From an uncultured Alphaproteobacteria bacterium (GTDB lineage Bacteria; Pseudomonadota; Alphaproteobacteria; Rhodospirillales; Rhodospirillaceae), in the NCBI GenBank assembly GCA_900079695.1, contig LT599022.1, positions 1,635,245 through 1,699,244 of the forward strand: a stretch of DNA of 64,000 nucleotides. The letters run 5' to 3'. This document shows positions 63,013-64,000 of this stretch, piece by piece. The notes under the pieces are model-generated. The model was not told where the DNA came from, did no database searches, and saw nothing but the letters and a program-made list of their open reading frames with translations. A program made the position numbers and the translations under genes. Numbering within the stretch: the first letter of the stretch is position 1; every line of letters starts with the position of its first letter.

Positions 63013-64000
63013 ATGAAAAGATCGCTTGGCCCCTTCTGGACCGGTCTCAGCACGGTCGTCGGCGTCGCCTTCGTCGCGCTCTCCTGCTATCAGATGTTCG
63101 CGCTGGCGCCGAACGGTTTCGTGCTCCAGGAGAACAGCTATTACTATGCCCTGGTGGGCCTCGCCCTCGCGCAGGTCTATATCCACCGCAAGCCCTACGC
63201 GTCCGCGCCGGACCGCGTCGCCTGGTACGACGTCGCCCTCGCCGCTCTGTCGCTCGCCCTCTGTCTGTTCTTCTCCTGGAACGGCTACAACATCACCATC
63301 GGCGGATGGATGTTCGCGCCGCCGAACGATCTCGTTTCTGGCGCCGCGATCGTCCTGCCGTTCCTCGTGCTCGAGGCGCTGCGTCGCTGCGCGGGCAAGG
63401 CGCTTCTCGCGATCTGCGCCTTCTTCATGGTCTATCCGGCCTTCGCCGACCATATGCCGTCGTTTCTCGAAGGGCAGAGCCTGCCGCTCGCGACCGTCTT
63501 CACGTTCCACTCCCTCAGCCCGCAAAGCCTGATCGGCATTCCGATGCAGGTGGTCGGCTCCCTGCTGATCGGCTACATCGTCTTCGGCATCGTGCTGGCG
63601 GAAACCGGCGGCGGTAAGTTCTTCCTCGACCTATCGTTCAGCGCCCTCGGCCGCTACCGCGGCGGTGCGGGCAAGGTTGCGGTGATCGCCAGCGCCCTGT
63701 TCGGCAGCATCAGCGGCAGCGCGGTTTCGAACGTCATCACCATCGGCGGCGTCACCATCCCGGCGATGAAGCGTTCGGGCATTCCCGCGCGATCCGCGGG
63801 CGCGATCGAGGCCTGCGCCTCCACCGGCGGCGTGCTGATGCCGCCGATCATGGGCGCGGCGGCCTTCCTCATGGCGCAGTTTCTCGAGGTGCCCTACCTC
63901 GAGGTCGCGATCGCGGCGGTCATCCCGTCGCTGCTCTACTATTTCGGTTTGCTGATTCAGCTCGACTCCCTTGCCGCGCGGCAGAACATCAAGGGCCTCG
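63013..64000 (+). CDS. TRAP transporter fused permease (TAXI-associated), 3' truncated by window edge
   Basis: The reading frame is open from 63013 to the window end (329 residues), against 600-700 for a complete fused DctQM-type permease. An ATG at 63010 is directly before and equally possible; GAGG at 63004-63007 fits 63013 slightly better. The N-terminal part has several hydrophobic segments (the DctQ-like half). The signature DctM segment follows: SALFGSISGSAVSNVITIGGVTIPAMKRSG and ACASTGGVLMPPIMGAAAFLMAQFL. It forms the membrane component for the TAXI protein encoded upstream. Confidence 0.93.
   Translation, partial: MKRSLGPFWTGLSTVVGVAFVALSCYQMFALAPNGFVLQENSYYYALVGLALAQVYIHRKPYASAPDRVAWYDVALAALSLALCLFFSWNGYNITIGGWMFAPPNDLVSGAAIVLPFLVLEALRRCAGKALLAICAFFMVYPAFADHMPSFLEGQSLPLATVFTFHSLSPQSLIGIPMQVVGSLLIGYIVFGIVLAETGGGKFFLDLSFSALGRYRGGAGKVAVIASALFGSISGSAVSNVITIGGVTIPAMKRSGIPARSAGAIEACASTGGVLMPPIMGAAAFLMAQFLEVPYLEVAIAAVIPSLLYYFGLLIQLDSLAARQNIKGL

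Overview
This is a GC-rich (about 70% by eye), gene-dense chromosomal segment. It probably comes from an alphaproteobacterium: it combines DUF1127, DUF4169 and DUF2000 proteins, glutathione-dependent formaldehyde oxidation, a MocR regulator and several tripartite tricarboxylate (TTT) transporters. I cannot fix the genus. I see no rRNA, tRNA, CRISPR array, insertion sequence or prophage. Nearly all genes abut or overlap, and the few AT-rich intergenic islands are where the regulatory signals lie.

1-20 kb is ordinary housekeeping and accessory content. It holds a 3-hydroxyisobutyryl-CoA hydrolase (cut by the window edge), a YbaK deacylase, a CYP152 peroxygenase, two DUF2000 proteins each paired with a different regulator, an exported nucleosidase, and the formaldehyde operon frmA-fghA-DUF924 with a divergent MarR. 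A frameshifted MocR aminotransferase-regulator, purT, a DMT exporter, a lipoprotein serine protease and TenA follow.

20-40 kb is a catabolic and sensory island. An NCS2 permease and an AhpD-like protein precede a sensor kinase/response regulator pair. A 420-bp AT-rich region with eight TGTAGG/CCTACA-type half-sites leads into operon I: tctC-tctB-tctA, an adenylosuccinate-lyase-family lyase, an MmgE/PrpD protein, a SAF-domain protein, a UxaA-family hydro-lyase and a LarA-like protein. A cluster of stem-loops, a chemoreceptor and a second complete TTT transporter (operon II) follow.

40-52 kb holds a MarR-GNAT fusion and small proteins, then a self-contained mannitol PTS locus: mtlA, mtlD, an EIIA-HPr-EI multiphosphoryl transfer protein and an AraC regulator. 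That locus looks broken twice, by an in-frame amber codon in mtlA and a frameshift in the transfer protein. glmS, an orphan fructose-type EIIB and sdaA follow.

53-64 kb is operon III, divergent from a LysR regulator: aminotransferase, a second copy of the four-gene cassette (lyase, MmgE/PrpD, SAF, UxaA), an Ldh-family dehydrogenase, an aspartoacylase-like deacylase, and a TAXI-type TRAP binding protein and permease (cut by the window edge).

The most interesting signal is the pair of parallel catabolic operons. The cassette of four unrelated enzyme families is conserved in order between operons I and III, and operons II and III share a 51-bp promoter block (40 of 51 bases identical) that places transporter and enzymes under one likely LysR regulon. 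Iminodisuccinate breakdown combines an MmgE/PrpD epimerase with a C-N lyase, so I infer that these operons degrade a bulky polycarboxylate or N-dicarboxyethyl amino acid. The substrate is unknown.
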